The notes under the pieces are model-generated. The model searched no databases and had not been told where the DNA came from. It worked only from the letters and a program-made list of their open reading frames with translations. The position numbers and the translations under genes were made by a program. From contig CANQWD010000005.1 of assembly GCA_947627465.1 (NCBI GenBank), positions 45,910-109,909 on the forward strand: a stretch of DNA of 64,000 bases, written 5' to 3'. This document shows positions 35,676 to 44,893 of the stretch, one piece after another (the stretch's first letter is position 1; each line of letters begins with the position of its first letter). This stretch comes from an uncultured Clostridia bacterium. GTDB lineage: Bacteria; Bacillota; Clostridia; Oscillospirales; Ruminococcaceae.

Positions 35676-37703
35676 TTGAAGAAATGGATAACGGCAAGTG
35701 CGCCGCAAAGCGACGACGGTGAGATAATCCGCGAATTCGGGAAATTTTTCGGCGGGATATTGCTGCGGCGCGGAATAAACACTCTCGATAAGGCGCGTGA
35801 ATTTTTCGGAGAACAGCCGCTTTCCGGCCCGCTGCTTATGAAAGACGCGGAAAAGGCTGCGGAGATCATACAACTCGCGCTGAATTCGGGCAAAAAGATA
35901 ACCGTTTACGGCGACTACGACTGCGACGGCGTTACCGCGACCGCAATCTTATACAGTTATCTTGAGGCTCAGGGCGCGGAAGTGGAGTACTATATCCCGA
36001 GCCGTGAAGAGGGTTACGGAATGAACGTGCCCGCGCTGGAGCGGATAGCCGCGAACGGCACGGAACTTGTCGTGACTGTGGATAACGGCATTTCGGCTAT
36101 CGAGGAAGCGCGGTTCTTGAAAGAAAATGGCATAGAATTGGTGGTTACAGACCACCACCAGCCTGGTATAGAGCTTCCCGAATGCGCCGCCTGCGTAGAC
36201 CCCAACCGCGCGGACGACGGTTCGCCGTTCAAGGAACTGTGTGGAGCGGGCGTGGTTTTGAAACTGCTTATCGCTATGGAGGGCGACGAGGATTTCGTGC
36301 TCGATACTTACGCGCATTTGGCGGCGGTGGGTACTATCGGCGACGTTATGCCGCTTAAGGGAGAGAACCGCTATATAGTCCAACGGGGCTTGGAAAATAT
36401 CAAAAACGAACAAAACGCGGGACTTTCCGAACTTATTCGAGCGGCGGGGCGTTCAACGGAAAACGTCACTTCGACGGATATCGCGTTCACGGTGTGCCCG
36501 AGAATAAACGCGGCGGGGCGGCTCGACAGCGCCGAGAAGGCTTTAAGGCTGCTGCTCTGCGAGGATAACGCGGACGCGGCGAAACCTCTCGCCGAGGAGC
36601 TTTGCGCGTTAAATTCCAAGCGCAAGACCGAGGAGGATAAGATCATCGCCGATATAGAAGCGAAGATTGCCGCCGACCCGATGATAGTCAAACAGCGCGT
36701 TATCGTCCTGAGCGGCGAGGGTTGGCACCACGGGATAATCGGGATAGTCTGCGCGAGGATTTTGGAAAAGTACGACAAGCCCGCGGTGATAATTTCCGTC
36801 GAGGAAAACGAGGCGCGCGGATCTATGAGAAGCATTGAGGGATTCTCCGCGCATAAAATGCTGACGGAGTGTTCGGCGTGCCTTACAAAATTCGGCGGAC
36901 ACCCGGGCGCGGGCGGTTTTTCGCTGCCCGCCGATAAAATAGGAGAATTTACCGAGCGCGTTTACGAATACGCGAAAGACAACTACCCGAAAATGCCCGA
37001 CAACGCGCTTTACGCGGATATGGAGATATCGGCGGAGGAGCTTACTATCGATAACGTGAAGAAACTCTCGCTTCTGGAGCCGTTCGGCGAGCGCAACTCC
37101 ATTCCGCTCTTTCTGCTGAAAGACTGCACGGTAAAGTCCAAGCGCGCGTTAAAGGACGGAAAATACACCTCGTTCGAGATAACTCAAAACGGAACGTCTC
37201 TGCGCGTGATAACGTTCAAGGTGCCGTTCGCGAAGTTTTTCCCGAACGTCGGCGACAAGATAGACCTGATAGCCGCCGCCGAGATAAACGAATATAACGG
37301 AAACGAAAGCGTTCAGCTTCGGCTCGTTGAATACCGCCCCGCGGGTTTCGGCGAGGAAAGGCATTTCTCCGCTTCGCGCGTTTACGAGGAGATATGCCGC
37401 GGCGAGGGCTGCGACAAAAGGCTTCAGCCGCGCGTTATTCCGCAAAGCCGTGAACATCTTATGGCGATCTACGACTTGGTGCGCCGCTCAAACGGTGCGA
37501 TGAACGCGGAGGAGCTGGCAATGTTCGGCGGATTGGGCGTGAATTATTGTATGCTTCGGGTAACGCTGGACGCGTTCGCCGAAGCGAATATGACAGAATA
37601 CATAAACGGAGCGCCGAGACCGGTTCCCGTAAAGGAAAAGCGCGATCTTTTCCAAAGCGGAATCTTGGCAGAGCTGAATAAACAATTGACAGCTGACAGT
37701 TGA
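35676..37703 (+). CDS. recJ: Single-stranded-DNA-specific exonuclease RecJ (TTG start)
   Basis: The 675-aa DHH-family 5'-3' exonuclease acts in recombination and mismatch repair. Motifs are YGDYDCDGVTATA (about residues 77-89), VTVDNGISAIEEA, VVTDHHQPG (DHH near 158), and the DHHA1 region ending GGHPGAGGFSLP. The start is TTG (35676-35678), seven bases after AAGAGGT. No upstream ATG fits. The last six codons and the stop lie within the repeat at 37683-37755, so the natural C-terminus may have been altered by its insertion. Confidence 0.95.
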   Translation: MKKWITASAPQSDDGEIIREFGKFFGGILLRRGINTLDKAREFFGEQPLSGPLLMKDAEKAAEIIQLALNSGKKITVYGDYDCDGVTATAILYSYLEAQGAEVEYYIPSREEGYGMNVPALERIAANGTELVVTVDNGISAIEEARFLKENGIELVVTDHHQPGIELPECAACVDPNRADDGSPFKELCGAGVVLKLLIAMEGDEDFVLDTYAHLAAVGTIGDVMPLKGENRYIVQRGLENIKNEQNAGLSELIRAAGRSTENVTSTDIAFTVCPRINAAGRLDSAEKALRLLLCEDNADAAKPLAEELCALNSKRKTEEDKIIADIEAKIAADPMIVKQRVIVLSGEGWHHGIIGIVCARILEKYDKPAVIISVEENEARGSMRSIEGFSAHKMLTECSACLTKFGGHPGAGGFSLPADKIGEFTERVYEYAKDNYPKMPDNALYADMEISAEELTIDNVKKLSLLEPFGERNSIPLFLLKDCTVKSKRALKDGKYTSFEITQNGTSLRVITFKVPFAKFFPNVGDKIDLIAAAEINEYNGNESVQLRLVEYRPAGFGEERHFSASRVYEEICRGEGCDKRLQPRVIPQSREHLMAIYDLVRRSNGAMNAEELAMFGGLGVNYCMLRVTLDAFAEANMTEYINGAPRPVPVKEKRDLFQSGILAELNKQLTADS

Positions 37704-37755
37704 CAATTGCGGTGCGCAGCGCAGCCATAACTGTCAATTGTACACTGTACATTTT
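37683..37755 (-). repeat. Intergenic repeat, copy 2, overlapping the recJ 3' end
   Basis: Read on the minus strand it gives AATGTACAGTGTACAATTGA, then CAGTTATGGCTGCGCTGCGC, resembling 4031-4084. It is also self-complementary: GACAGTTGACAATTG at 37694-37708 pairs roughly with the complement near 37730-37745. Confidence 0.5.
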
Positions 37756-37777
37756 ATAAAGGGGGGGTGACGCTGAA

Positions 37778-39952
37778 ATGGAAACCATAACCATAGACGA
37801 CCTTATGAAAAAGATCGGCGAGATCGACAAGCGTTACGATACCGATAAAATAATGCGCACCTACAAGCTGGCGGACGCGGCGCACGAGGGACAGATGCGC
37901 TCGTCGGGGGAAAAGTACATCACTCACCCGCTGAACGTGGCAAGTATCCTGTTGGATTACTGTATGGATACCGATACTATCTGCGCGGCATTGCTCCACG
38001 ACGTTGTGGAGGACACCGAGACCTCGCTTGAGGATATTCAGAAGCAGTTCGGCGCGGACGTGGCGCTTTTGGTTGACGGCGTAACGAAAATAGGTCAAGT
38101 GCCCTTGAACACCAAAGAGGAACAGCAAGCCGAGAATATCCGCAAAATACTTATGGCGATGAGCAAGGATATCCGCGTTATCATTATAAAATTAGCCGAC
38201 AGACTTCACAATATGAGAACGCTTTACGCAAGGCCGCCGCATAAACAGCGCAAGACCTCTCTCGAAACGATGAACTTCTATGCGCCTATCGCCCACCGTC
38301 TCGGTATGAGCGACGTTAAAGAGGAAATGGAAAGCATCGCGATCCACTACCTCGACCCTTACGGCTGTAAGGAGATAGAGCGGCTGTTGGACGTTCACAA
38401 AGAGGAACGCGACACGTTTATCGACCACATCACCGAGCGCATACGTTCGCGCATTACCGATATAAAGCCCGAGCCGATAATAGAGGGGCGGGTAAAAAGC
38501 ATTTACTCTATCTATAAGAAAATGTATCTTAAGAACAAGCGGTTCGATGAGATATACGACATTTACGCCGTCAGAATAATCGTGCAGTCCGTTATCGAGT
38601 GCTACAATGTTCTCGGCGTAATACACGATCTGTTCAGCCCCATGCCGTACAGATTTAAGGACTATATAGCCACTCCGAAACCGAACCGTTATCAGTCGCT
38701 TCACACCACCGTTATCGGCAAAGAGGGCATTCCGTTCGAGGTGCAGATACGCACGGTCGAAATGCACAACACCGCCCAATACGGTATCGCGGCACATTGG
38801 AAATATAAGGCGGGGCTGAAAGGCTCGGTCGTGGGGGAACAGCGCTTCGACTGGATACGTCAGCTTTTGGAGCGCCAACAGGAAGCCGACGACGTTGAGC
38901 AGATAACCGACGCTATAAAGAACGACCTGTCGCAAGACGAGGTCTATGTATTTTCTCCGAAAGGCGACGTTTTCGCATTGCCCAACGGCGCCAACGTTAT
39001 CGATTTCGCTTATGCGATCCATACGGAAATAGGCAACAAAATGACGGGCGCGAAAGTCGGCGGCAGAATGGTGCCGTTCGATTATCAGATAAAAACGGGA
39101 GACATCATAGAGATCTTTACAAGCGGCTCGCCGACTTACGGACCCAACAGAAACTGGCTCGATATCGCGAAAACCACCGAAGCCAAGGCGAAGATACGCT
39201 CGTGGTTCAAGAAAGAGCGCCGCGATGAGAATATCGCGTGCGGGCGCGAGGATATCGAGCGCGAGTTCAAGCGCAACGACATCAAGATAACGCCCGAGCT
39301 TCTTGAGGACGCGGCGCACAGAGCGCGTTTCGACAGCGTTGACGACTTGTACGCGGCGATAGGTTACGGCGGCGTGGCAATTTCCAAAATAGTTCAGCGA
39401 ATTAAAGAAAGTCAAGTCCGCGCTCAAAAGGAACAGGCGCAGACGCTCCCGACAAGCGAGGAAATATCCGAGGAGACCAACCGCCGTTCGCGCAAAAAGG
39501 GCGTTATCGTCGAGGGGGTGGACAACTGTCTGATAAAATTCGCGCAGTGCTGCAATCCGCTCCCCGGCGACCCGATAATCGGATTCGTGACGCGCGGCTT
39601 CGGCGTTTCCATTCACAAACTCGACTGCGTGAACGTCATCAACAATATGGACAGCGAGGAAAACAAAGACCGTTGGATAAAGGCTTCATGGGTCGGGTCG
39701 GACGACACGACCTACCGCACCTCGCTTCTCATTACCGCCGAGCAGAGCACTACGGTAATAGCGGACATCACAACGGCTATCGCGGTAAACCATATCGCGA
39801 TGAACGAGCTTAATATGCACCGCTTGAAAAACGGCAACACCGCTGTTCATATTACAATAGAAGTCGCGGGTATGGAGCAGCTCAACAATCTGAAAATGCG
39901 GCTCGAAAAAATACAGGGAGTTATTTCGGTCGAAAGAACCGGCAAGCAGTAA
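37778..39952 (+). CDS. rel: Bifunctional (p)ppGpp synthetase/hydrolase, Rel/SpoT family
   Basis: The 724-aa stringent-response enzyme has an HD hydrolase domain (LLHDVVEDTETSLEDIQ near residues 72-90). A synthetase domain (YDIYAVRIIV, PKPNRYQSLHTTVIG, EVQIRTVEMH), a TGS domain (VYVFSPKGDVFALPNGANVI) and a C-terminal ACT domain follow. The RFKD motif near residue 291 is the RxKD form of bifunctional Rel enzymes, not the ExDD form of synthetase-only RelA. GGGGGGGTGA precedes the ATG. It overlaps nothing, but a GIY-YIG gene starts 7 bases after its stop. Confidence 0.97.
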   Translation: METITIDDLMKKIGEIDKRYDTDKIMRTYKLADAAHEGQMRSSGEKYITHPLNVASILLDYCMDTDTICAALLHDVVEDTETSLEDIQKQFGADVALLVDGVTKIGQVPLNTKEEQQAENIRKILMAMSKDIRVIIIKLADRLHNMRTLYARPPHKQRKTSLETMNFYAPIAHRLGMSDVKEEMESIAIHYLDPYGCKEIERLLDVHKEERDTFIDHITERIRSRITDIKPEPIIEGRVKSIYSIYKKMYLKNKRFDEIYDIYAVRIIVQSVIECYNVLGVIHDLFSPMPYRFKDYIATPKPNRYQSLHTTVIGKEGIPFEVQIRTVEMHNTAQYGIAAHWKYKAGLKGSVVGEQRFDWIRQLLERQQEADDVEQITDAIKNDLSQDEVYVFSPKGDVFALPNGANVIDFAYAIHTEIGNKMTGAKVGGRMVPFDYQIKTGDIIEIFTSGSPTYGPNRNWLDIAKTTEAKAKIRSWFKKERRDENIACGREDIEREFKRNDIKITPELLEDAAHRARFDSVDDLYAAIGYGGVAISKIVQRIKESQVRAQKEQAQTLPTSEEISEETNRRSRKKGVIVEGVDNCLIKFAQCCNPLPGDPIIGFVTRGFGVSIHKLDCVNVINNMDSEENKDRWIKASWVGSDDTTYRTSLLITAEQSTTVIADITTAIAVNHIAMNELNMHRLKNGNTAVHITIEVAGMEQLNNLKMRLEKIQGVISVERTGKQ

Positions 39953-39959
39953 CAAGTCT

Positions 39960-40460
39960 ATGGATCCGCAAAAAATATTGCTTGCAGCGGCGCTTTTTGT
40001 ATTGACAGTTTTGTGGATAAAGGCTCGGAGCACTCCCAAGGCAAAGAACGCGCGGCTCAGAAGAAAAGTGAAAAAAGGCGGCTTTGCGTATTGGGAAAAG
40101 TTCGAGGAGAATTGGATAATTGATGAAAAAAGCCGCTTGGGATATAAATACAGCGATTTTTCGGGCTGCTACGTTATCCTGATATTTGAAAAGCCCGTTC
40201 GCGGAAAACGCTTTTGGGGCTGGGAGAACGTCTATGTCGGACAGTCGGTGAACGTCTGTCAGCGCGTTCACAATCATTTTACGGGCAAAGGCAAAGGAGA
40301 CGTTTACGCGGATATCAAATACGGAAAGTATGCTTACGTGCGCGTAATACCCGTAAAATCCAAACGGCTGAACGATATGGAGACCGCGCTTATCGAAGCG
40401 TTCTCGGCGACCGATTCTTATAACAAAACAAAAGGCGGCGCGAAAATTACAAAAAAGTGA
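39960..40460 (+). CDS. GIY-YIG domain protein with N-terminal membrane anchor
   Basis: The 166-aa product has a hydrophobic N-terminal segment (about residues 5-20, KILLAAALFVLTVLWI) followed by a basic stretch. A GIY-YIG-like domain lies at about residues 66-155: GCYVILIF, then VYVGQSVNVCQRVHNHFTGK, a later Glu in NDMETALIEAF, and YNKTKGG. GIY-YIG proteins are nucleases or nucleic-acid-binding proteins; a membrane anchor is unusual. The first motif reads CYV rather than GIY, so catalysis is uncertain. No good ribosome binding site is seen; with only 7 bases after rel, translation is probably coupled. Confidence 0.75.
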   Translation: MDPQKILLAAALFVLTVLWIKARSTPKAKNARLRRKVKKGGFAYWEKFEENWIIDEKSRLGYKYSDFSGCYVILIFEKPVRGKRFWGWENVYVGQSVNVCQRVHNHFTGKGKGDVYADIKYGKYAYVRVIPVKSKRLNDMETALIEAFSATDSYNKTKGGAKITKK

Positions 40461-40469
40461 GGGAGCTTT

Positions 40470-41099
40470 ATGGAAATCATTATGAGATTACCGCTTGGAC
40501 CTTTGGCGTCCAACTGCTATATAATCCCCGCGGATAACGACAAAGCGATTGTTGTCGATCCCGCGTCCTCGGGAGAGGTCATGGCGATAACGGACACGCA
40601 CGATATGGAGTTGGGCGCAATTATCATCACGCACGGGCATTTCGATCATTTCGCGGGGGCGGCTTCGCTGCACGCGCAAACCAACGCTCCGATCTACGCG
40701 CCCGATCTCGACGGCGAGATGTTCCAAAGCTCGGACAAGAGCTGGGCGTGGTTTATGGGCGGCGTGCCGTTTACTCCGATAACGCCGGATCATCTGTTTC
40801 AGGACGGCGAGGATTTTTCCGTTTGCGGCACGGAATTTCTGGCTCTGAACGCGCCGGGGCACACCGCGGGCAGCTGCCTGCTCATCTGCGACAAGCACGA
40901 CTGCATTTTTTCGGGCGACGTTATCTTCCGAGGAAGCGTCGGCAGAACGGACGGTTATTCGGGAAGCGCGGAGCAGCAGCACGAAACGCTTCGGAAGATA
41001 CGCCGCATCGGGCACAACTATAAGCTGTTTTGCGGACACGGCGACACGACGGATATCGACACCGAAAAGCGCTCTAACCCATATTTATTGGATATGTGA
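40470..41099 (+). CDS. Metallo-beta-lactamase fold hydrolase (glyoxalase II-like)
   Basis: The 209-aa protein has the HxHxDH metal motif in IITHGHFDHFAGA (about residues 51-63), the next metal ligand in NAPGHTAGSC, then FSGDVIFRGSVGRTD and CGHGDTT. This is the YcbL/glyoxalase II-type group of hydroxyacylglutathione-like hydrolases. The natural thioester is unknown. GGGAG precedes the ATG. It is co-directional and closely spaced (9 bp) after the GIY-YIG gene. Confidence 0.93.
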   Translation: MEIIMRLPLGPLASNCYIIPADNDKAIVVDPASSGEVMAITDTHDMELGAIIITHGHFDHFAGAASLHAQTNAPIYAPDLDGEMFQSSDKSWAWFMGGVPFTPITPDHLFQDGEDFSVCGTEFLALNAPGHTAGSCLLICDKHDCIFSGDVIFRGSVGRTDGYSGSAEQQHETLRKIRRIGHNYKLFCGHGDTTDIDTEKRSNPYLLDM

Positions 41100-41197
41100 T
41101 GCTACTAATTCTGCATAGAGTTTGACGGGCAAATCCGTGTTTTTTTGTTTGAACTTAACAAAAAAACGCAAAAATTCTCAAATGTGGTTTATTTTGC

Positions 41198-41226
41198 TTG
41201 ACAACTCCGCTTATTTTTGTTATAGT
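41198..41226 (+). promoter_or_regulatory. Sigma-A type promoter of the DUF4870-like gene
   Basis: TTGACA (41198-41203) and TATAGT (41221-41226) have a 17-bp spacer. Confidence 0.8.
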
Positions 41227-41231
41227 TTGTA

Positions 41232-41346
41232 TTAAGGTAATCTCTAAAAACCCGTATTTCTCTTTACTCTCCGCCCCACGAAGCGGGACGGAGAGTTAAA
41301 AAATATAAAAAGAAGAAAAAATCATAGTTTTTAGAAGTGCCTTTAA
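41232..41346. repeat. 115-bp imperfect inverted-repeat element (TTAAGG...CTAAAAACC type)
   Basis: The left end TTAAGGTAATCTCTAAAAAC and the complement of the right end, TTAAAGGCACTTCTAAAAAC, match imperfectly and resemble the element at 30787-30945. An inner hairpin pairs ACTCTCCGCCCC with GGGACGGAGAGT. It starts 6 bp after the -10 box, so it occupies the 5' end of the transcript. Confidence 0.65.
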
Positions 41347-41392
41347 GACGATCGTATATTTGCGGCGAACTAATTATTATGGAGGCATTTTT

Positions 41393-41710
41393 ATGGACGA
41401 ATCAAATGACAAGCTCTTCGGCATTTTCTCTTATCTCAGCATTTTGGTGCTGGTGCCCGTTATCGCGGGAAAGACCGAGTTTGTGAAGTTTCACGCAAAC
41501 CAAGGACTTGTTCTGTTTATAATGGAAGCTATTGTGGGAACGATAATCGGCGTTTTGTCGAGAATTTACATTGTTGGCATTATTTTCGGCATAATCGGCG
41601 TTCTGTTTGAGTTGGCATGCCTTGTTTTGTCGCTTATGGGCATTGTAAACGTGGCGAATTATGATGAAAAAGAACTGCCGATAATCGGTTCTATTCATAT
41701 TCTCAAGTAA
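41393..41710 (+). CDS. DUF4870-like small membrane protein
   Basis: The 105-aa protein begins MDESNDKLFGIFSYLSILVL and has FVKFHANQGLVLFI, the DUF4870 signature with the conserved FH(A/S)xQ. Three hydrophobic helices follow. Function is unknown. ATG 41393 follows TGGAGG; an in-frame start 11 codons earlier has no ribosome binding site. It is a single-gene unit with its own promoter and terminator. Confidence 0.88.
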   Translation: MDESNDKLFGIFSYLSILVLVPVIAGKTEFVKFHANQGLVLFIMEAIVGTIIGVLSRIYIVGIIFGIIGVLFELACLVLSLMGIVNVANYDEKELPIIGSIHILK

Positions 41711-41738
41711 TCGGTTAAGAGATTTCATTTTCAGTCTG

Positions 41739-41771
41739 CTCCCCCAAGTTCGCGTTTGGGGGAGTTTGTTT
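41739..41771 (+). terminator. Intrinsic terminator of the DUF4870-like gene
   Basis: CTCCCCCAA pairs with TTGGGGGAG and is followed by TTTGTTT. Confidence 0.85.
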
Positions 41772-41787
41772 ACAATTAAAAAAATGC

Positions 41788-41816
41788 TTGATTTTTCGCA
41801 AAAAAAGAGTTATAAT
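41788..41816 (+). promoter_or_regulatory. Sigma-A type promoter of the glycosyltransferase gene
   Basis: TTGATT (41788-41793) and TATAAT (41811-41816) have a 17-bp spacer. The leader is about 30 nt. Confidence 0.8.
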
Positions 41817-41852
41817 TAAAGTAACAGAAACTTATGAAAGGCTTGATCAAAC

Positions 41853-43418
41853 TTGAAACCCGAGAAACTCAACGTTTGCTTGATGAACGATTCTTTTCCG
41901 CCTTTGATCGACGGCGTGGCGAACGCCGTCGTGAATTATGCCAACACGATAAACGGGGGGCTTGGAAAAGCCACCGTGGTAACTCCGCTCTATCCGGGCG
42001 CGGAGGACGACTACGAGTTTGAGGTCGTGCGCTACCGCAGTATGCCGATAACCGAGAAGCTGTGCGGCTATCGCGCGGGTTATCCGTTTTCCTCAAGCGC
42101 TTTGGACAAGCTGGTGGAGGATGAGTTCGACATTATTCACTCGCATTGCCCGTTCGCGTCCACAATGATGGCGCGCGTTCTGCGTGAAAAGACGAATATC
42201 CCGATCGTTATGACGTATCACACAAAATTCGACATAGATATCAAGCGGGATATCAAAAACGAGGCTTTGGCAAATCAGGTGATAAAGATAGTCGCCGAAA
42301 ACATCTCCGCGTGCGACGAGGTCTGGACGGTAAGCCGTGGATCGGGCGAAAACCTGCGGAGCTTGGGATATGAGGGCGATTATATCGTTATGGAAAACGG
42401 CGTCGATTTTCCGAAGGGAAGAGCTGACGCCGCTGAAGCCGCCGAGCTGCGTAATTATTACGGTATCCCCGACGATACGGTGCTGTTTTTGTTCGTTGGG
42501 CGGCTGCTGTGGTACAAGGGTCTGCGGATCATTTTGGATGCGCTGAAGCTCGTTGACCGCAAGGGTATGAAATTCCGAATGATGATAGTGGGCGACGGCT
42601 TGGACCGCGAGGAGATAGAGGACTATGCCGAACAGCTCGGTATCGCCGATAAGTGCGTATTCACAGGCGCGGTTTCCGACCGTGAGGATCTGCGCGTCCA
42701 CTACACGGCGGGTGAGCTGTTCATTTTCCCGTCGGAATACGATACCAACGGCATTGTGGTTCGTGAGGCGGCTGCCTGCGGAGTGGCTTCCGTGCTGATA
42801 AAGGGGAGCTGCGCGGCGGAGGGGATAACGGACGGCGGAACGGGTCTGCTTGCCGAAGCGGACGCGGAAAGCGTCGCGAAGTGCATGGAGTTCGCGATAA
42901 CTCACCGCGACGAGATACATCAGATCGGCGAGCGCGCGATGAATGAGGTTTACGTTTCGTGGGAGGATTCCGTAAAGCACGCCTACGAACGCTATTTTGT
43001 CGTCCGCGAACGCTGTATGAGCGGACGTTCGCAGCGCCGTGAAAACTTTTTCACGGGCGAGGTCTTTAAAACTCTGGACAATATCACAACGGGCATTCAG
43101 CAGATAAGAAAGCTTCCCGACGGCATAAAAAACAGAAGCGGAAAAATACGCGACGGAATCGTGGGCGGCAGCAAAAAAGTAAGGAAAGCGTGGTCTAAGC
43201 AGCTTATGAAAATATCGCCGGCTTTAAAAAACAAAACATCAAAGATACCCGAGGGATATTCGGAGAACGATATCAAGATCGAAAGTTCCGTTTGTACGGG
43301 CGAAAAGACGATAGGCTTTTTCAATTACTCCGAAAATAAGCTTATGTTCGCCGAGCTTGTCGAATCGGACGCCGATATCGAAAGATTTTATAAGAAATAC
43401 GGCATTAAGCGCAAATAA
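41853..43418 (+). CDS. GT4-family glycosyltransferase (diacylglycerol glucosyltransferase-like), TTG start
   Basis: The 521-aa GT-B enzyme has an N-terminal acceptor domain (LNVCLMNDSFPPLIDGVANA) and a C-terminal donor domain with FVGRLLWYKGLRIILDAL and the ExxxxxxxE motif in FPSEYDTNGIVVREAAACGV. The closest type is the lipid alpha-glucosyltransferase group of Gram-positives, so glycolipid synthesis is likely but not proven. About 130 extra C-terminal residues, rich in Lys, have no clear match. The start is TTG (41853-41855) after GAAAGG at a long spacing. The ATG at 41834 is in another frame. Confidence 0.9.
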   Translation: MKPEKLNVCLMNDSFPPLIDGVANAVVNYANTINGGLGKATVVTPLYPGAEDDYEFEVVRYRSMPITEKLCGYRAGYPFSSSALDKLVEDEFDIIHSHCPFASTMMARVLREKTNIPIVMTYHTKFDIDIKRDIKNEALANQVIKIVAENISACDEVWTVSRGSGENLRSLGYEGDYIVMENGVDFPKGRADAAEAAELRNYYGIPDDTVLFLFVGRLLWYKGLRIILDALKLVDRKGMKFRMMIVGDGLDREEIEDYAEQLGIADKCVFTGAVSDREDLRVHYTAGELFIFPSEYDTNGIVVREAAACGVASVLIKGSCAAEGITDGGTGLLAEADAESVAKCMEFAITHRDEIHQIGERAMNEVYVSWEDSVKHAYERYFVVRERCMSGRSQRRENFFTGEVFKTLDNITTGIQQIRKLPDGIKNRSGKIRDGIVGGSKKVRKAWSKQLMKISPALKNKTSKIPEGYSENDIKIESSVCTGEKTIGFFNYSENKLMFAELVESDADIERFYKKYGIKRK

Positions 43419-43427
43419 CAGCGGAAA

Positions 43428-43470
43428 AACGCGCCATTACTCCCGCGGCGGGCGGAGGTAACGGCGCGTT
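43428..43470 (+). terminator. Hairpin after the glycosyltransferase gene
   Basis: AACGCGCCATTAC pairs with GTAACGGCGCGTT with one mismatch, and CTCCCGCGGCGGGCGGAG lies between. TGTGTGTTA follows, a weak U-tract. Confidence 0.6.
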
Positions 43471-43568
43471 TGTGTGTTATCATTGTAAAGCGGCAGAAAA
43501 TATTGACATAAAAAATTAGTAAAAATGCACAAAAAATCTCAATTGAGACAAAAGGTTTAGCACAGTAC

Positions 43569-43597
43569 TTGAAAAAAAGGGGGAAATGATGTATAAT
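43569..43597 (+). promoter_or_regulatory. Sigma-A type promoter of the EAL/HDOD gene
   Basis: TTGAAA (43569-43574) and TATAAT (43592-43597) have a 17-bp spacer. Confidence 0.8.
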
Positions 43598-43628
43598 AAA
43601 AATGTATTATAATGCGGAGGAATGAACG

Positions 43629-44843
43629 ATGAATGTTTATATGGCACGGCAGCCGATACTCGACCATGACGGCAACGTTTATGCGTATGAGCTGCTGTAT
43701 CGCAGCAACGGCAGCGAAAACGCTTATAACGGGTTGTCGGGGGATGAAAGCACCGCCGATGTGATAAACAACGCGTTTTTCGGACTGGATATAAAGAACG
43801 TGATAGGCGGAGCAAAAGCGTTTATAAATTTCACGGGCGACCTGATAAAACGCGGCGTGCCTAAAATGATATCTCCGGAGATTTTGGTGGTGGAGGTGCT
43901 TGAAAACCAGCTCGCCGACGAGGAGATCTTGGACGCGGTTCAGGATCTGAAAGAGCGCGGATATATGATAGCGCTGGACGATTTCGAGTACTCGGGCGCG
44001 TATAACGACTTGTTTGCGTTGGGCGATCTGGTGAAGATCGATTTCAGAACGCCGCAGAGATCCATTGAGGAGACGGCTTATGTCTGCCGCTATTCAAACA
44101 AGCTTATGCTTGCGGAAAAGGTGGAAACGCAGGCGGAGTTTGAGTACGCGAAAAAGCTCGGCTGCACCTATATGCAGGGCTATTTTTTCGCGAGACCCTC
44201 GATAATGTCGGGAAGCAGCGTGCAGCCGCTGCCCGTGAACCTTATGGAGGTAATGCAGCTGGTTGCTCAGCCCGAGCCGGAAATACGCGATATCGTAGAT
44301 GTAATGTCGCGCGATACCGCGATGTGCCAAAGAATTTTAAGACTGATAAACTCGGTTTATTTCGGAATGTCCAATAAGGTATCCTCGATAAACCAAGCGA
44401 TACTTATTCTCGGACTGGATTATCTCCGCGAGTGGGTATACCTTATGGGTATGCAGAAAATAACGCAGAACGACAACGTTGAAGTGATGAAGATAGCTTT
44501 GCTTATGGCGAAGTTCTGCCGAAAACTGTCGGAGCTTATCCCCGAAGCCGAGGGACAGGGCGAGTCGTTTTATCTTATGGGCTTGCTTTCTATGATAGTG
44601 TTCAGCGGCGACCGCGCTCTGGCGCAGGCTTTGGACGAGTTCCCGCTGACAAACGACATTAAAAAAGGACTTCTTCGCCGAGGCGGGGTTTACAGCGACG
44701 TATTTGAAATGGCGTGGGCGTATCTCGACGGCAAGTGGGACGTGTACGACGAGCTTGCGGACAGGTATCATCTCAATTCCGATGAGGTAAGCGATCTTTT
44801 TGTCGAGTGCACCAAGGAGATCGATAAACTTAATATGGCATAA
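43629..44843 (+). CDS. EAL-HDOD domain signalling protein (YuxH-like)
   Basis: The 404-aa cytoplasmic protein joins an N-terminal EAL-like domain (MARQPILDHDGNVYAYELLY, then MIALDDFEYS and VKIDF) to a C-terminal HDOD domain (VMSRDTAMCQRILRLINSVY, then LGLDYLREWVYLMGMQKI). Domain order matches the COG3434 family. The EAL part keeps E in YELL and the DD pair, but several c-di-GMP phosphodiesterase positions look changed, so it may bind rather than cleave c-di-GMP. GCGGAGG precedes the ATG. FkbM methyltransferase and membrane protein genes follow. Confidence 0.9.
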   Translation: MNVYMARQPILDHDGNVYAYELLYRSNGSENAYNGLSGDESTADVINNAFFGLDIKNVIGGAKAFINFTGDLIKRGVPKMISPEILVVEVLENQLADEEILDAVQDLKERGYMIALDDFEYSGAYNDLFALGDLVKIDFRTPQRSIEETAYVCRYSNKLMLAEKVETQAEFEYAKKLGCTYMQGYFFARPSIMSGSSVQPLPVNLMEVMQLVAQPEPEIRDIVDVMSRDTAMCQRILRLINSVYFGMSNKVSSINQAILILGLDYLREWVYLMGMQKITQNDNVEVMKIALLMAKFCRKLSELIPEAEGQGESFYLMGLLSMIVFSGDRALAQALDEFPLTNDIKKGLLRRGGVYSDVFEMAWAYLDGKWDVYDELADRYHLNSDEVSDLFVECTKEIDKLNMA

Positions 44844-44893
44844 ATTCTTTCCCTCCCGCGCGTCGGGGGCGGAAGCGAAAAACGGAGAATAAA

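Noticed and set aside
38192..39616. Long minus-strand ORF (474 codons)
   Set aside because: It is antisense to rel and has no translation signal or recognisable domain.
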